Notes: generated from the letters alone by a model not told the origin. 64,000 nucleotides of DNA from Silene conica (GCA_029255685.2 CM055318.2:28198001-28262000), one strand, 5' to 3'. Counted from the first letter of the stretch, positions 36,201-46,639 are shown. Numbers and translations: made by a program.

Positions 36201-39200
36201 TTGTTTCAGGAAATTTTACAGGTAAGAGAATTTCAGATGTCAGAGACGCTCAGCGGTTATCCATCCAAGTTTTCCTGTTAAAACTCTTTCTGTGGAGATG
36301 CTACATTAGGATTTTTATATTTGGATAGTCTTTTGCGTGTGAAAATAATAACTACGAAGCCTTACTTTAATGTGATTTGGGTCACTTAACCTGAAAATTA
36401 TATCGAAACATTAATGTGACAGACTGACAGAGGAAAATCATGAAAAAGTGGAAAGTAGGGAAACAAGATAGTGAGACAAAGCAAGATGTGCCAAAAATAA
36501 CTGTGAACAGAAAAAAAATCTTGAAACTTCAAAAATGACTTTTGGATGAAAGCCAAGTAAAATATTAATTGGGATACAAAAGTGATGGAAATTAGGAGGA
36601 AAAAGATTGTTATTTTTTCTGATAGAAAATAAATATTACTGAAGAAATGAAGTTGTAGAGAACAATTGAACGAGGAGTCCTCAGTTGCAGACAATTTCAA
36701 ACAAGTACAATTTGTTGCAATAAGAGGAAAAACTGTTACAGAACGTTGTGTGTATGTCAGTATATCCATTTCTCCAAATTTGATGTGGAAGTAATTTTTT
36801 CTTTTCTGCCCTCGCCCTCTTGAAAGAGGGCGAGGGCAGAAAGGAATGTCACAAGTGAATATAGGGTTGATTTGTAGTTTGTTGTTCCTTGCTGTTCCTA
36901 TTTGGAATGGCAAGAATTAATGTGTTGTTATTTTTGCCCCCCCCCCCCCCCCCTTCTTTATTCCGTAAAGGTGAATGGAAGGTGTAAATAGGTCTTTTAT
37001 TGATGTTGTAGTGAACTAAATCGTCTGAGTTTCTGTTTAAACATATACCTCACTATGCCTGAACTCTGGATCCAGAATGTTCAATCTTCACGCATGGTGA
37101 ATTAAATTTAGCCAGAGGTTCTTTGTTATGTCAAATTAGATCCTAATCATTTACATTTTAAATCCTATTAGTATCACTTGCACTCTCCAATTTTAGGTTT
37201 ATGCTTTCCTTTTACTTCTACTGTTCGACCTTCCGCGTACTGACTGAAATGTCACTGATCCAGAAGATATTAGGTTCCATATTGTCTGTAATTCACCGAG
37301 ATAAAATTTTATCTTCAAAACCAAAAAATATAGTCTACTAAGGAATCAGACTATATTTATTTAGCTAAATTAAATGCCTATTTAACAGCAAAAGAACTAC
37401 TAATTTTGCTGCTGTAACTCTTTGCTGCAACAGTTCTGATGAAAAACTTGGTTCAGTATCACTGAGTGACTTGACTATGATTTGTTCACTTGTATTCTGG
37501 TTAAGTGTTTGCAGTTACTCTCGAATGCAGGAGATGGACTCACAGACACGCTACACGGGCTATCTAGCAGTGAGGTAACTGATCGTCCTTTGCTCGTCGA
37601 CATGGATTTGTGTAAGATGCTTATAATTTTGGAACTACATTTCATTCCTTTGTGTGTGTTGCCCGATAGTAATGTTGATAAGACTTTCATACTCAAACGG
37701 AGCTTCTTGTATAAGATTGCATCTAATGCTGGATTCACACATTCTCTCATTTTAAAGTTTAAACAAAATCATGTCAGGGAGTTTTCAAAAAGTCTGCTTT
37801 CACGGCTAGTAACTGATGAACTATTTCATTTGTTTCTGCAGGTCAAAAGTGTAGTAGAATGGCGTGATTTCTACGTCAGAACGTACAAGTGAGTTTCCTG
37901 AACTGTTTTAATTAATTTATTAACATTTTTATTAGTCATATTTAGGCCCTGTTCTTTCTGGCTTAATTTCAGCTCCTTTCAATTTTGCTTAGGTGTATTC
38001 CGTTAAATTTTATTTACGTTCAATCAATTATATTCAATTAAACTCTTCACAAAATTAACTTTTAATTTAACTAAATTCACTTCACCTCAGTTTCACTCAA
38101 TTTAGTTCAATTAAGCTCTACTCCAATTAATTCAATTCAGCTCGTTTCAGCCGAAAAGAACAGGGCCTTAGAATCATGCAAAGGAATCCTTAGGTTACCA
38201 AATAATTCATCAAAGTGGCGAAAAGAATCCACAAAAGATAACAAATCCGTCATCAGTTTATGTTAAGCAATAAGTGGACTAACTCCTGATAAAGTACCAC
38301 TATATAAGATACTCAGATGTGTAAGCGGATCAACTTGTCAACTTATTAACAGATGCACCCAAGAGGAGCGGATAAAGTCGTTCATGGGTTGACCCGGCCA
38401 TTGGACCATCCATGCCCAACCCGCTAAACTTGTTCCCTGAAATTACTTCAGTCTTCAGCATCAAATTTGGTGCAACACGTTTTGTAGCAGTATGCAGATT
38501 TGATGCAGAAATATGTTTTGTTCTAGCAATTTCCCATGTGGGAGTAATATTGAGAATGTCTTTCCAAAAACTTAGTAGGCCCAACCCGCTAACTTGTCCT
38601 AAACCCGTTTGTCAATGAGTCCCTAAATTTCCATTGGGCCTGGCCCGTGTTTGGCCCAATCTCACATCACCTCTATTTAAAAATCAGCCTAGACCACGGG
38701 ATGTGAGTCTCTTTAACATATCTGATTTATTTGATCTAATGCAAAATAAAAAAATAAAAAAGATTTTCTGATGTAAGCAAGGTACATAAAAAAAAGAATT
38801 TAGACATTATAGCAAGGTACAGAAATTTTGCTTATCTAACATGGGGAAAGTTTTCTGATGTAAGATGGTCTACCCTTTACTTCATTATGTTTTGCGTGGA
38901 TTATTTGTACTATTTGTTAAGTATAAGATCTATTGAGATTTTGACTTCACGTGATTCTGCAGATACTAAATCCTGCCCTGGGTTATTTTACAGATTTGTA
39001 GGTAGGCTAGTTGGTCGTTATTATGATGATCAGGGGGAGCCTACAAAACATTTGAAGGCCGCGGAAGCAAAGGCAGCTAGAGGTGCACAGCTCTTGGAAA
39101 AGCAGAAAAGTGAAGAAGAGAAGGTTCCAAGTTGCAATTCAAAGTGGAGTCAGGATGAGGGTGGAGAGGTAAGATTTCGTTGAATGTTCAAGTTATGACT

Positions 39201-39776
39201 TTCTTGAACTTTCTTATGGTTTTATCCTTTTGGCCGATTTCCTATGTGAACTTTCTCCTCATGAAAAAACGTTGTCTCCGGAATCTTGTGTAGCAGTTGT
39301 ATAAATGCTTCAAAGTGTATCACTGTTTGTTGTATTATGCACATGCACATGAAAAGGGCCGTTCTTATAACATAGGTTTAAAATCTGTCAGCATAAATTG
39401 TCCTGGTGGGCTATTACTCCCTTTACGGAAAAAAAAAACCATTGTTGTACTACAATTTTTCGTAGTGTAGTGTTGTGCTTGCAAAATGCAAATTATGCTA
39501 GAACACTTTGTAATGGGAACTTTTAGGGCTTTATCATAAGATAGATTCATCGAAATCTTGCTTTGTTAAATCCTTGACTTCTTACTTACACTGTGACTTC
39601 ATTGTCAGGTATGGTGTGACAGCGGCTATCCAAGACTGATGCAGAGACCTGTTGAGATTGCATTGACAGGAAAAGCGAGCAAGCGATGTGTATGTTTGAA
39701 AGAGGAAGAACTGGAAAATCCTGGTTTAGAAGTTTATGAAGAATGTGGCCATCTCTCGAAAGCATGCAAAGTATAG
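33215..39776 (+). CDS. MAPR4-like: MAPR4/neudesin-like cytochrome b5-fold protein
   Basis: Membrane-associated progesterone receptor (MAPR) proteins carry a cytochrome b5-like domain that binds heme or steroid ligands at endomembranes. Coding exons: 33215-33313, 33400-33476, 34117-34188, 36184-36221, 37531-37574, 37842-37888, 38994-39168, 39609-39776; sum 720 bases, 239 residues plus stop, all phases consistent. An N-terminal hydrophobic anchor (about residues 4-24) is followed by the b5-like domain from about residue 34: FTPQELALYNGTD, SVFDVTKGKSHYG, YNHFAGRDAARAF, SGNFTGDGLTDTLHGLSS, then WRDFYVRTYKFVGRLVGRYY. The C-terminal part includes SKWSQDEGGEVWCDSGYPRL and a CVC pair. It appears intact. 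Function in this organism is unknown; family assignment is by recognition of the plant MAPR4/CYB5D2 pattern. Confidence 0.92.
33545..33590. mobile_element. Stowaway-like end fragment
   Basis: The phrase tactccctcggtcacattc is a typical Stowaway terminus. No matching right end was found nearby; an unrelated inverted terminus (ggatggaggaagta) lies near 35,650. Treated as a fragment within MAPR4 intron 2. Confidence 0.5.
33591..33971. mobile_element. MITE with partly duplicated left end
   Basis: The text gtctgaatcaattgttta, then a ggggttgcttgggatg-type end, then attattactt occurs at 33,591 and again at about 33,651. The right end attacccccatcccaagcg at about 33,947 mirrors it. The ends resemble those of the MITE at 12,902-13,390. 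It lies in MAPR4 intron 2. Confidence 0.6.
34980..35185 (+). mobile_element. tRNA-derived SINE in MAPR4 intron
   Basis: A box A-like TGGTCTAGTGG at about 34,990 and a box B GGGTTCGAATGTCC at about 35,048 have the spacing of a tRNA-derived promoter, and the element ends in an A-rich tail (about 35,164-35,183). Clear target duplications were not found, so boundaries are approximate. Confidence 0.7.
35205..35350. repeat. (CAA)n microsatellite and interspersed repeat, copy 2
   Basis: About ten CAA triplets are followed by catcagagccttggtcc, aaaatgatttggggtcga and atgaatcatcctttggaacc, related to the copy at 11,160-11,275. It directly follows the SINE tail. Confidence 0.7.
36803..36842. repeat. 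Perfect 19-bp hairpin with 2-nt loop
   Basis: The 19 bases from 36,803 (tttctgccctcgccctctt) are followed by ga and then by their exact reverse complement to 36,842. It lies in MAPR4 intron 4 (36,222-37,530). The stem is GC-rich in an AT-rich setting. Confidence 0.95.
37945..38167. mobile_element. Tourist/Harbinger-type MITE
   Basis: The ends are GGCCCTGTTCTTT on the left and, inverted, GGCCCTGTTCTTT on the right, flanked by tta on both sides (37,942-37,944 and 38,168-38,170). GGCCCTGTT ends with a TTA duplication are typical of PIF/Harbinger-derived MITEs. The interior is built of ttcaattca-type words. Located in MAPR4 intron 6. Confidence 0.85.
38320..38700. repeat. Low-copy 'cccaacccgc' repeat segment in MAPR4 intron 6
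   Basis: Repeated phrases (gcccaacccgctaa twice, at about 38,412 and 38,580; gacccggcc; cctggcccg) suggest a degraded MITE of the same general type as 14,822-15,178. Ends not resolved. Confidence 0.4.
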
Positions 39777-40218
39777 ATATACGTCAGAAACTAATTGCTA
39801 ATGGTTATATTGACTCACATTCTAGCTTCTATTTAAAGTTGGTAATTGTCAACGCTGCGAAATATCAGTGCAACGAGCTGAAACTTGTCTAATTTGACAT
39901 TTGGGTTTGGTCAGCCGGGTTTTATTAGCGAAGTTGGTGATTTCTGTTATCCTGGTAGAGTTTTGTGAAGGCCAAAGGCACTGTTAGGATGTTGCAGCAG
40001 AGCTGCAAAACTACAGGTTATTATGAGAAAAATCAACCAACATGGGATTGTTTGCATTATTCTGGAATTCCTGCCCGGGGGTATTATGAGAAAGTCACGA
40101 TGAACACACATTGTCCGTGTTAGGATTCCAGTCACATCTTGTACATTCCCCTCCCATATTTCGTGAGCCGCTAATGAAGACTGGGAATGTTGGCTATCTG
40201 AGAATGAGAATAGCCATA
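39777..40218. other. 3' flank of MAPR4-like gene
   Basis: Presumed 3'UTR and flank. A small inverted relation (attatgagaaaaatc and attatgagaaagtc, at about 40,019 and 40,082) flanks about 60 bp. No gene is seen. Confidence 0.4.
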
Positions 40219-40640
40219 TCCTTGAGAATTAAAGCACCCAAGCTTTGTAAATACAGAAGGTTTCCCTTCGGACACTCGGCCATTCCTATTTATAGCTAAA
40301 TGTGACCCTTGAGAATTAAAGACGTTCCCTTGAGAATGAAAGATATTTCATCTAAAATGCACCAGCTTTGTAAATGCTGAAGGTTTTCCTTCAGACACCC
40401 ATTTTCGTCTGAAGGCTTTAGCCGAGCAATTTATAGCTAAATGTGTCCCTTGACTCCTTGTGCTAAACGTGACCCTTGAGAACTAAAGATGTTCCGTTGA
40501 GAATTAAAGACATTCCATCTAAAATGCACCAGCTTTGTAAACGCACAAGGTTTCCCTTCAAACACTCATTTTCGTCTCAAGACTTCAACCGGGCCACATG
40601 TGACCTATGTATTTATAGCTAAATGCAATGCAATTTAAAT
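40219..40640. repeat. Three-unit diverged tandem repeat downstream of MAPR4
   Basis: The phrase agctttgtaaatacagaagg and variants occurs at about 40,241, 40,366 and 40,529. Each copy is followed by a tttcccttc-like stretch, acactc or acaccc, and tatttatagctaaatg-type text. Units are of unequal length (about 125 and 165 bp apart). Non-coding. Confidence 0.75.
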
Positions 40641-41041
40641 TCATTTTGCCATTCCTATGAAATAACCCTAAATTTTATAATTTTCATACCAAATTTCCGT
40701 GATGTATTATATAAATACATTGATAATAATTTTGACTATGTTTTCTTGCCGGATGTTTCATTTATTATTTGTTTAAAAAAATTATGATTTTGTATATGTT
40801 CTACAACATTTTGTACTTAATTACCATTACCGTAATTAGATTAATGTTTTTAAATCATTTTTTTCACTTGAAAATCTTATTATATTTAATTTAATTTATC
40901 GAAATGCATATTAACATATTACATGGCTAATTATTGTTTTAATTTCAAATGATTTTTGAAAATTGAATCCTTGCTAATTAAACAATTACATGTAATTTGT
41001 TGAAATACTGTCTATATTAAATTGACTAATTATGTAATTAA
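40641..41041. other. AT-rich spacer
   Basis: Very AT-rich, with no gene or element recognised. Confidence 0.4.
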
Positions 41042-41862
41042 AGCTCTGTTTGGTAAAATTATCTGAAAATGTAGCTGAAATCTGAAAAGGTAGCTGAAAA
41101 CTGAAAGGGTGACTTAAATCTGAAAAAGTAACTAAAAAGTAGTTGAAAATTAGTAACTGATAATGTAACTGATTATATAAAAATGTGTTTGGTAAACTGG
41201 CTGAAAATGTATCTTATTTGAGTAAAATAACGTAAAAGATATGATAATTATCTAATATTATAAATTAAAGGGGTAAAAGATGGAAAATATCTCATTTCAG
41301 GTGCCTTATTTTGCAAATGATCTATACATGAGGTAAACATTTCATTTCAGATAGCTTATTTGGTCAAATAAGCTACTTACCAGTTACCAAACACTTCCAA
41401 AAAAATGACGGAATTACTCTTTCACATAAGGTAGCTTAAGGCTCTGTTTGGTAAAACGAGCTGAAAAATTACCTGAAACCTGAAAAGGTACCTGAAAACT
41501 GAAAAGGTACCTGAAACCTGAAAAGGTAGCTGATAAGTTAGCTGAAAATTAGGAGCTAATAAACTACCTGATTATATAAAAAACTGTTTGACAAACTAAC
41601 TGAAAAGGTAGCTTATTTTGGTAAAAAGACATAAAAATATATAATAATTATATACTATATTATAGATTAAAGAGTAAAAATGTAATATAACCTTGAATCA
41701 GGTACCTGAAATCTAAACTGCTACCTCATGTAGCATTTCATTTCAGGTACCAAATAAGCTACTTGTCAAACACTCCCAAAACAATAAGCTACCTGATTTC
41801 TTTGGCAAAAAAGTTATTTCAGGCAAATCAGTTACCTAAAGTGCACTGCCAAACGGAGTCTA
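41042..41862. mobile_element. Two adjacent Harbinger-like MITE copies
   Basis: Starts gctctgtttggtaaaa at 41,042 and ggctctgtttggtaaaac at about 41,441 open two related blocks; the second closes with gccaaacggagtct, the mirror of its start. Inside are reiterated gaaaaggtacctgaaa/gaaaaggtagctga words on one side and their complements (aagctacttg, caggtacc) on the other, so each block can fold back. Exact target duplications were not resolved. Confidence 0.6.
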
Positions 41863-42362
41863 AATTTTGGTCAAATAAGCTACCTGAAGTGTCTTGCAAA
41901 CATAGCTTAAAACTTACCCTATCTTTATCCTTCACGTCAGAAATTTTAAACTACTACTGATTTATTAGAAAAGGTTTATAAAATTTCTAATTTTATAGAG
42001 TAAATTTTATTAAAATATGGAAATATATATATATTTCTTTTGTAATTTACTTTGCTAACAAATTGACTTTGAAATACGTTTACAATAATTAACTACAATA
42101 GTTTTTTTGTAAAGAAATTTCAAAATTAGAGTAAATCATGGTGGATGTCATTTTAATCGTGGGCGATGTCAATATTAAGTCATCTAAATAATGACGTGGC
42201 TTCACCAGGATTGAGTAAATGTTCTTGTATTATTATAATAAAGATTTTAACATATTATCAATATAAAAGAAAGTGAGTGCAAAATATCTACGTATTATTG
42301 TCACTATTCAGTAAATGATAATTATTTGCCACAATTTTTTTAAAATCCTTATATTAAAACGA

Positions 42363-42395
42363 CAACCACAAAGCTTACGTGTCGCTTTGTGGTTG
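42363..42395. repeat. Perfect 12-bp hairpin
   Basis: caaccacaaagc, a 9-nt loop, then gctttgtggttg. It could be the subterminal hairpin of a Helitron-like element, but no CTRR end follows at the right distance. Confidence 0.85.
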
Positions 42396-43278
42396 AAAGT
42401 TCAATTTTTTATTTTATTTTTAATATATGACCCACAATACCCCATGTTCTTCCATTGTCATTTATTTACGAAATTAATTTTTGTATACTTCATACAACAT
42501 TCAAGTTGAATAATTAGTTGATAATGTGATTGTTGTGAATAACCATTAATCAACTTGAATAAAATACGAATTAATAACTTGATCAAAATATAAAAATAAT
42601 AAAAACAACAATGACCTTCTTTATAATTAAACCGAAAAGATATTAGGAAAAATTGGTTTCTTAAATATTTGGGGAAAAATGAACTGAAATAAAATGTCGT
42701 ATAAAAAGTTAAAATCACATAAATCTACATCTTTAATGATGTACTGGGTAGGAGCCAACAAATACTCCCTCCTACCCACAAATAATGTCACATTGTCTAT
42801 TTCGGTCTATTCAGCAAAGTGTCCCATTGTCCTTATTTGGTAAGTTTTTTGACCATTTTACCCTTACCCAATTCTATTTATTACCCATCCACCCACCCAT
42901 TACCCAATCTAATTACCCTAATGACCCAGCCCACTAACCTATCCACTACCCACTAAACCTAACTTATTAATACTAACCCAGCCCACTAACCCATTAACCC
43001 TAATCCCCCCGCCACTTATAACCCCCACTAACCCTAATCTTATTTCCGCAGCCTACCCTCTCTCTCCCTCTTCGTCTTCTTCACCTAATCTGCCATCTTC
43101 ATCTTCCTCACAATTACACTCCCTCTGCATCTCTCTTATTCTCTCATGATATTATCTTCATCTTTCTCAATTTATTATCTACTTACTTCATCAAATCGTG
43201 TTTGTCCTCTCTTCGCCATTTTTCTGATCGTAAAAATTTTTGGTACTTATCATTAATTGTTGCGAAAAAAACGATAAA

Positions 43279-43719
43279 ATGGAAAATAACTACTCAGTTT
43301 CCGGCCAGAATGTTTTGTGTGAAATGGAAAAGCGATATGAGGAATTTCGTTTTGGTGAAGACGAAGTAGATAGTGAGTCAGAGGAGTCTGGGGTTTTTGA
43401 TGTTGCTTGTGTGGAAAGGAGAAGGGTTGAAGAAGAGACGAAGAGGAAGGGTTTGATTTGGTTAGCAAACCGGAAAAGTCCAGAGACCAGATTGTCATTT
43501 ATGGAAGATCTGGTCAAATATTGGCCTGAGTATGGGTTTTTAATGGATTATGAGTATGAGTTGAGTTCGAAGGAGTTGAAATCCGAGTTTGCATGTGGGC
43601 CTGAGATTGTTGCTTCTTCAGAATCTAACACCGATTTGGTTTCAGTAAGACGAAATCCGACTATTCTTCTTTGGTTTCAGAAAGAGTTGGGTAAATATTG
43701 GCCTGGTTTTAATGATTAA
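43279..43719 (+). CDS. Unrecognised 146-residue ORF inside the MLE
   Basis: The ATG at 43,279 (MENNYSVSGQNVLCEMEKRY) is preferred over the in-frame ATG 39 bases upstream because acidic, well-structured sequence begins here, but either is possible. The product is acidic at its N-terminus (GEDEVDSESEESG), then has a basic patch (ERRRVEEETKRK). It contains a twice-occurring motif, LVKYWPEYGF and LGKYWPGFND, the second being its C-terminus. I recognise no known domain. It lies on the strand opposite the transposase and converges on it from the other half of the element. It may be a captured host fragment or a second element gene; absence of introns and an uninterrupted frame are what I see, function is unknown. 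Confidence 0.6.
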   Translation: MENNYSVSGQNVLCEMEKRYEEFRFGEDEVDSESEESGVFDVACVERRRVEEETKRKGLIWLANRKSPETRLSFMEDLVKYWPEYGFLMDYEYELSSKELKSEFACGPEIVASSESNTDLVSVRRNPTILLWFQKELGKYWPGFND

Positions 43720-44346
43720 GATGATGAATCCTTCTGTAATTGACGCCTATACTTCGAAGGTTGTTTCTTTCTCCCTGACTTTGTTTTTTAATTAAAAGTA
43801 GTACGGACTAATGATGATTTTATACTGTTTTAAAAACCTGAATCTTGTTTAACCCAATGATCTCTAATGTTGAGGGTTATTGATGCCCACCAACATTTTA
43901 ACCATATACAATGCCACCACAATAATTAGTGATGAGGCTGTGTATGGTTGAAAATGTCGAAGAGTTTATCCTAATTGGTAGTTACTGTCAAATGCTTAAT
44001 TCTGAACATAATAAGTTTGAGTGCCATTCATAGTTACAAAGGAGGTGCAAAGTTCAAATGATAATGATAAACTAACTGCCATTCTCCAAAATGTTGTCTC
44101 TGGTTGTTTCTTTTACTTGTGTATCATCATCTGCTTGTTTATCATCATCTTCTTGTTATCCTTTGTCTGCAAAAAATTGACTGCAAAAACTGTCTGGTTG
44201 TTAGTCTGACTTGCACTCCCTGTTATCCTTTGGCTGCAAAATATCGACTGCAAAAAGTGTCTGGTTGTTAGTCTTACTTGCACTCCCTTGTCTGCAATCT
44301 GCACCTGTCAAAAAATTTAGTTCATGATTTGTTTTTACAACCCTAA

Positions 44347-45843
44347 TCAGTCTTCTAACCAATGACTTAGTTCATCATTAAAGGGCATCTCAGTCTCCAT
44401 TGTAGCATTACTTGATGAAACCCTGGTTTCAGTAATGGTGCCAACAGGTTCAATATCACCTGTTGGTTCATTACTGGTACCACTTGTGCTTGCAACATCC
44501 TCTGCATTCTCTGGTATATTGCTTAATGAGTTTACTAATTCACTTATGCTAGATGCATCCCCAACATTCTGCACATATCTAACACATTCCTTCACTAGCT
44601 CAATGTCTGCATTAAGATACTCGGGTAGTAATCCATCAGCTGCTAAACGATCTTTGTTCATGTGTGGTACAGCATAATCTATACCACCTTTTCTCTGCAT
44701 TATTTCCAGCATACAAGCTTGTAATGTTAACCATACGTACTTGAGCTTCAATTCATCCTGTTCTTCATAAGCATTAACTGTATTCTGTATTAACTCATCT
44801 ATGTGCAAAGCTTTTTTCTTTTGCTGAAGGGATTGAATGCTCCTAAAGAACCCTAAATCTAAGACATTCAAGTCTGGTGAGTTTGGGGTTTGATAGGCCA
44901 TTTCAATCCTCCATCCATCTTCTGTTGCTATTGTTTTAAAATCTGGGTCATCGTTTGTAAAATGTGGACGTGCATTATCCTGTTGAATGACCACATGTTT
45001 GCTTCTACTATTAGGCCACTTAGCCTTTATCGCAGGCAAAACAGAATTTAGAACCATGTCCTTTGTTACTTTCTTATTTATTGACTCTATACACCTTGTT
45101 TCTAATGTGCCTGCCACTCTGTTCTTAGAATTTCTCTTAGCTGGTACTTGAACAACAAAAGGCCATATACCTATTTTGCCATCAAATACTGTTTCACCTT
45201 CTGACCCGTACTCTGGTTTGGCTACAGCACACATGAACATTACCTTCTCAATGAAATTCTTGGACTGAACACACCTATGGGGATTAGTTTCACCTTTACC
45301 CATATAAAACCTAGTACACGGTTTAGTTTTAGAGAACCACTTCTCGTCCATGTGAACTACATGTCTGTTGTCTTTGAACACTATTTTCTTGGTTAGTGGA
45401 TGGTACTCTAAGTGTTGTAGACAGAATAGTAATCTAGCGAGTTTGTTATTATCGTTTAAAGCCGGTTTTAATGCATTTGTGTGTGCCCTTATTCTTTTAG
45501 ACATTACCCATCTAGATACGGTAGATTGACTTACCCCTATATTGTCTGCCAAATCCTGTTGTGTAGTCCTCTTAAGTAAGTCAATGGACTTTATCTTCTC
45601 CTCATCTAAAACAGCCCTCCCAGCATGTATGCGACCCAGTTTTTTGTTACTGACATCTACAATGATGTCTGCTGCTCGTTGTGCTTCTGCTGTCTTCCAT
45701 ATGCGACTTACGGTTTTTCTATCGACCTTGAACCTTGCTGCCAGTTCGTTTATTATGCCGTAACTTGGCTTCTTGTTCTTACAGTGTTCCAATAGTGTTT
45801 CATTTATCTTGGACCTTTCTAAGTTGGTGAGATTCTTTCTCAT
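44347..45843 (-). CDS. Mariner-like transposase, DD39D, intact
   Basis: This 498-residue protein would cut and paste the element by binding its TIRs. Two helix-turn-helix segments are visible (about residues 27-52, with FKVDRKTVSRIW; and about 92-112, with NIGVSQSTVSRW). The catalytic triad is D166 (HMDEKWF), D289 (VIQQDNARPH) and D329 (NSPDLNVLDLGFF). The spacing of 39 residues between the second and third Asp is the plant MLE signature. The C-terminal 80 residues are Ser/Thr/Glu-rich. There is no stop or frameshift, so it may be active or recently active. The start ATG overlaps the stop of an upstream 97-codon frame (45,840-46,133) in an ATGA arrangement. Confidence 0.95.
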   Translation of the reverse strand: MRKNLTNLERSKINETLLEHCKNKKPSYGIINELAARFKVDRKTVSRIWKTAEAQRAADIIVDVSNKKLGRIHAGRAVLDEEKIKSIDLLKRTTQQDLADNIGVSQSTVSRWVMSKRIRAHTNALKPALNDNNKLARLLFCLQHLEYHPLTKKIVFKDNRHVVHMDEKWFSKTKPCTRFYMGKGETNPHRCVQSKNFIEKVMFMCAVAKPEYGSEGETVFDGKIGIWPFVVQVPAKRNSKNRVAGTLETRCIESINKKVTKDMVLNSVLPAIKAKWPNSRSKHVVIQQDNARPHFTNDDPDFKTIATEDGWRIEMAYQTPNSPDLNVLDLGFFRSIQSLQQKKKALHIDELIQNTVNAYEEQDELKLKYVWLTLQACMLEIMQRKGGIDYAVPHMNKDRLAADGLLPEYLNADIELVKECVRYVQNVGDASSISELVNSLSNIPENAEDVASTSGTSNEPTGDIEPVGTITETRVSSSNATMETEMPFNDELSHWLED

Positions 45844-46133
45844 TGAATGTATCTTGGTGGATTTATTTTTAAGGTTTTGAGAAAGGTAACTTTTGGCTTT
45901 TTGCTATTGAATGACTGACTTTGAATAGGATATTCCTTATGTAGTCCACTGAACTTTGCACTCCTTGAATTGTTTGAAAATGGCGCCAACTTTTTCATCC
46001 ATTCTATTTTGGCTCCAAATTTAATGTTTGGGACTGATTTCAGAAGTTGATGAAATTGTTCATTCTGTTTTGGGACTGACATTTGAGTAACCTGCCTAAC
46101 GGGACTTCTCTTTTGGGGGCAATCAACAAACAA
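45840..46133 (-). CDS. Short ORF upstream of and overlapping the transposase start
   Basis: A 97-codon frame ends at TGA overlapping the transposase ATG (ATGA). It starts MFVDCPQKRSPVRQ and is basic. I recognise no domain. It may be leader sequence, an uORF, or a remnant of an N-terminal extension; there is no convincing splice signal joining it to the transposase. Confidence 0.25.
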   Translation of the reverse strand: MFVDCPQKRSPVRQVTQMSVPKQNEQFHQLLKSVPNIKFGAKIEWMKKLAPFSNNSRSAKFSGLHKEYPIQSQSFNSKKPKVTFLKTLKINPPRYIQ

Positions 46134-46639
46134 GTGACGGAAATCGATGCTAATCTGAAGTCCGTCTTCTAGTTTACGTTTTTTTATTTCCTTATTGTAA
46201 TTTTTCGTTTGGAATTTCTGTATCGAAAGTTTATTTATGTAAATTATGTAACGTAATTTTATTTATGTAACGGTTTATAAATTATGTACTGTAATTTCAG
46301 AACAATCTGGACGATGTAATTTTCGGTTACGAAAAACGAACAAGTTCGTTTATTATTGAATGAAATGCCATAGTTGGCTGCTTATTAATGACACAGGAAT
46401 AAGGAGGGAGTAATTAGGGGATTAAAAAAAAGGAGGGAATCATTACACTACTAATTAACATACTTACTTTATACAAATCACCACACTCTCTCTCCAATCT
46501 ACATACCCCTACCCAACCAAATTAATAAACAACTATTTTCTCATAAATATTGTACCTTCCACACAATGGGACAATAAATATGGGTAGGAGGGAGTATAAA
46601 TTATGAGAATAGTAAAAATAACGTTTTAATTCCACATAC

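Larger units (their letters stand above)
42765..46594. mobile_element. Complete mariner-like element (plant MLE, 3,830 bp)
   Basis: The ends are inverted: CTCCCTCCTACCCACAAATA on the left and CTCCCTCCTACCCATATTTA reading inward from the right, then similar atgtcacattgtc/ttgtcccattgt text. TA lies on both sides (42,763-42,764 and 46,595-46,596). It contains an intact transposase on the minus strand and a second ORF on the plus strand. The CTCCCTCC terminus matches Stowaway MITEs in this window, so this element, or a relative, could be their mobilising partner. Confidence 0.95.

Noticed and set aside
36398..36913. 171-codon minus-strand frame in MAPR4 intron 4
   Set aside because: It is AT-biased, has no recognisable domain, and overlaps the perfect hairpin at 36,803-36,842.
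37482..37892. 136-codon plus-strand frame
   Set aside because: It merely reads through MAPR4 exons 5 and 6 and the intron between them in a single frame; splice signals and homology define the real exons.
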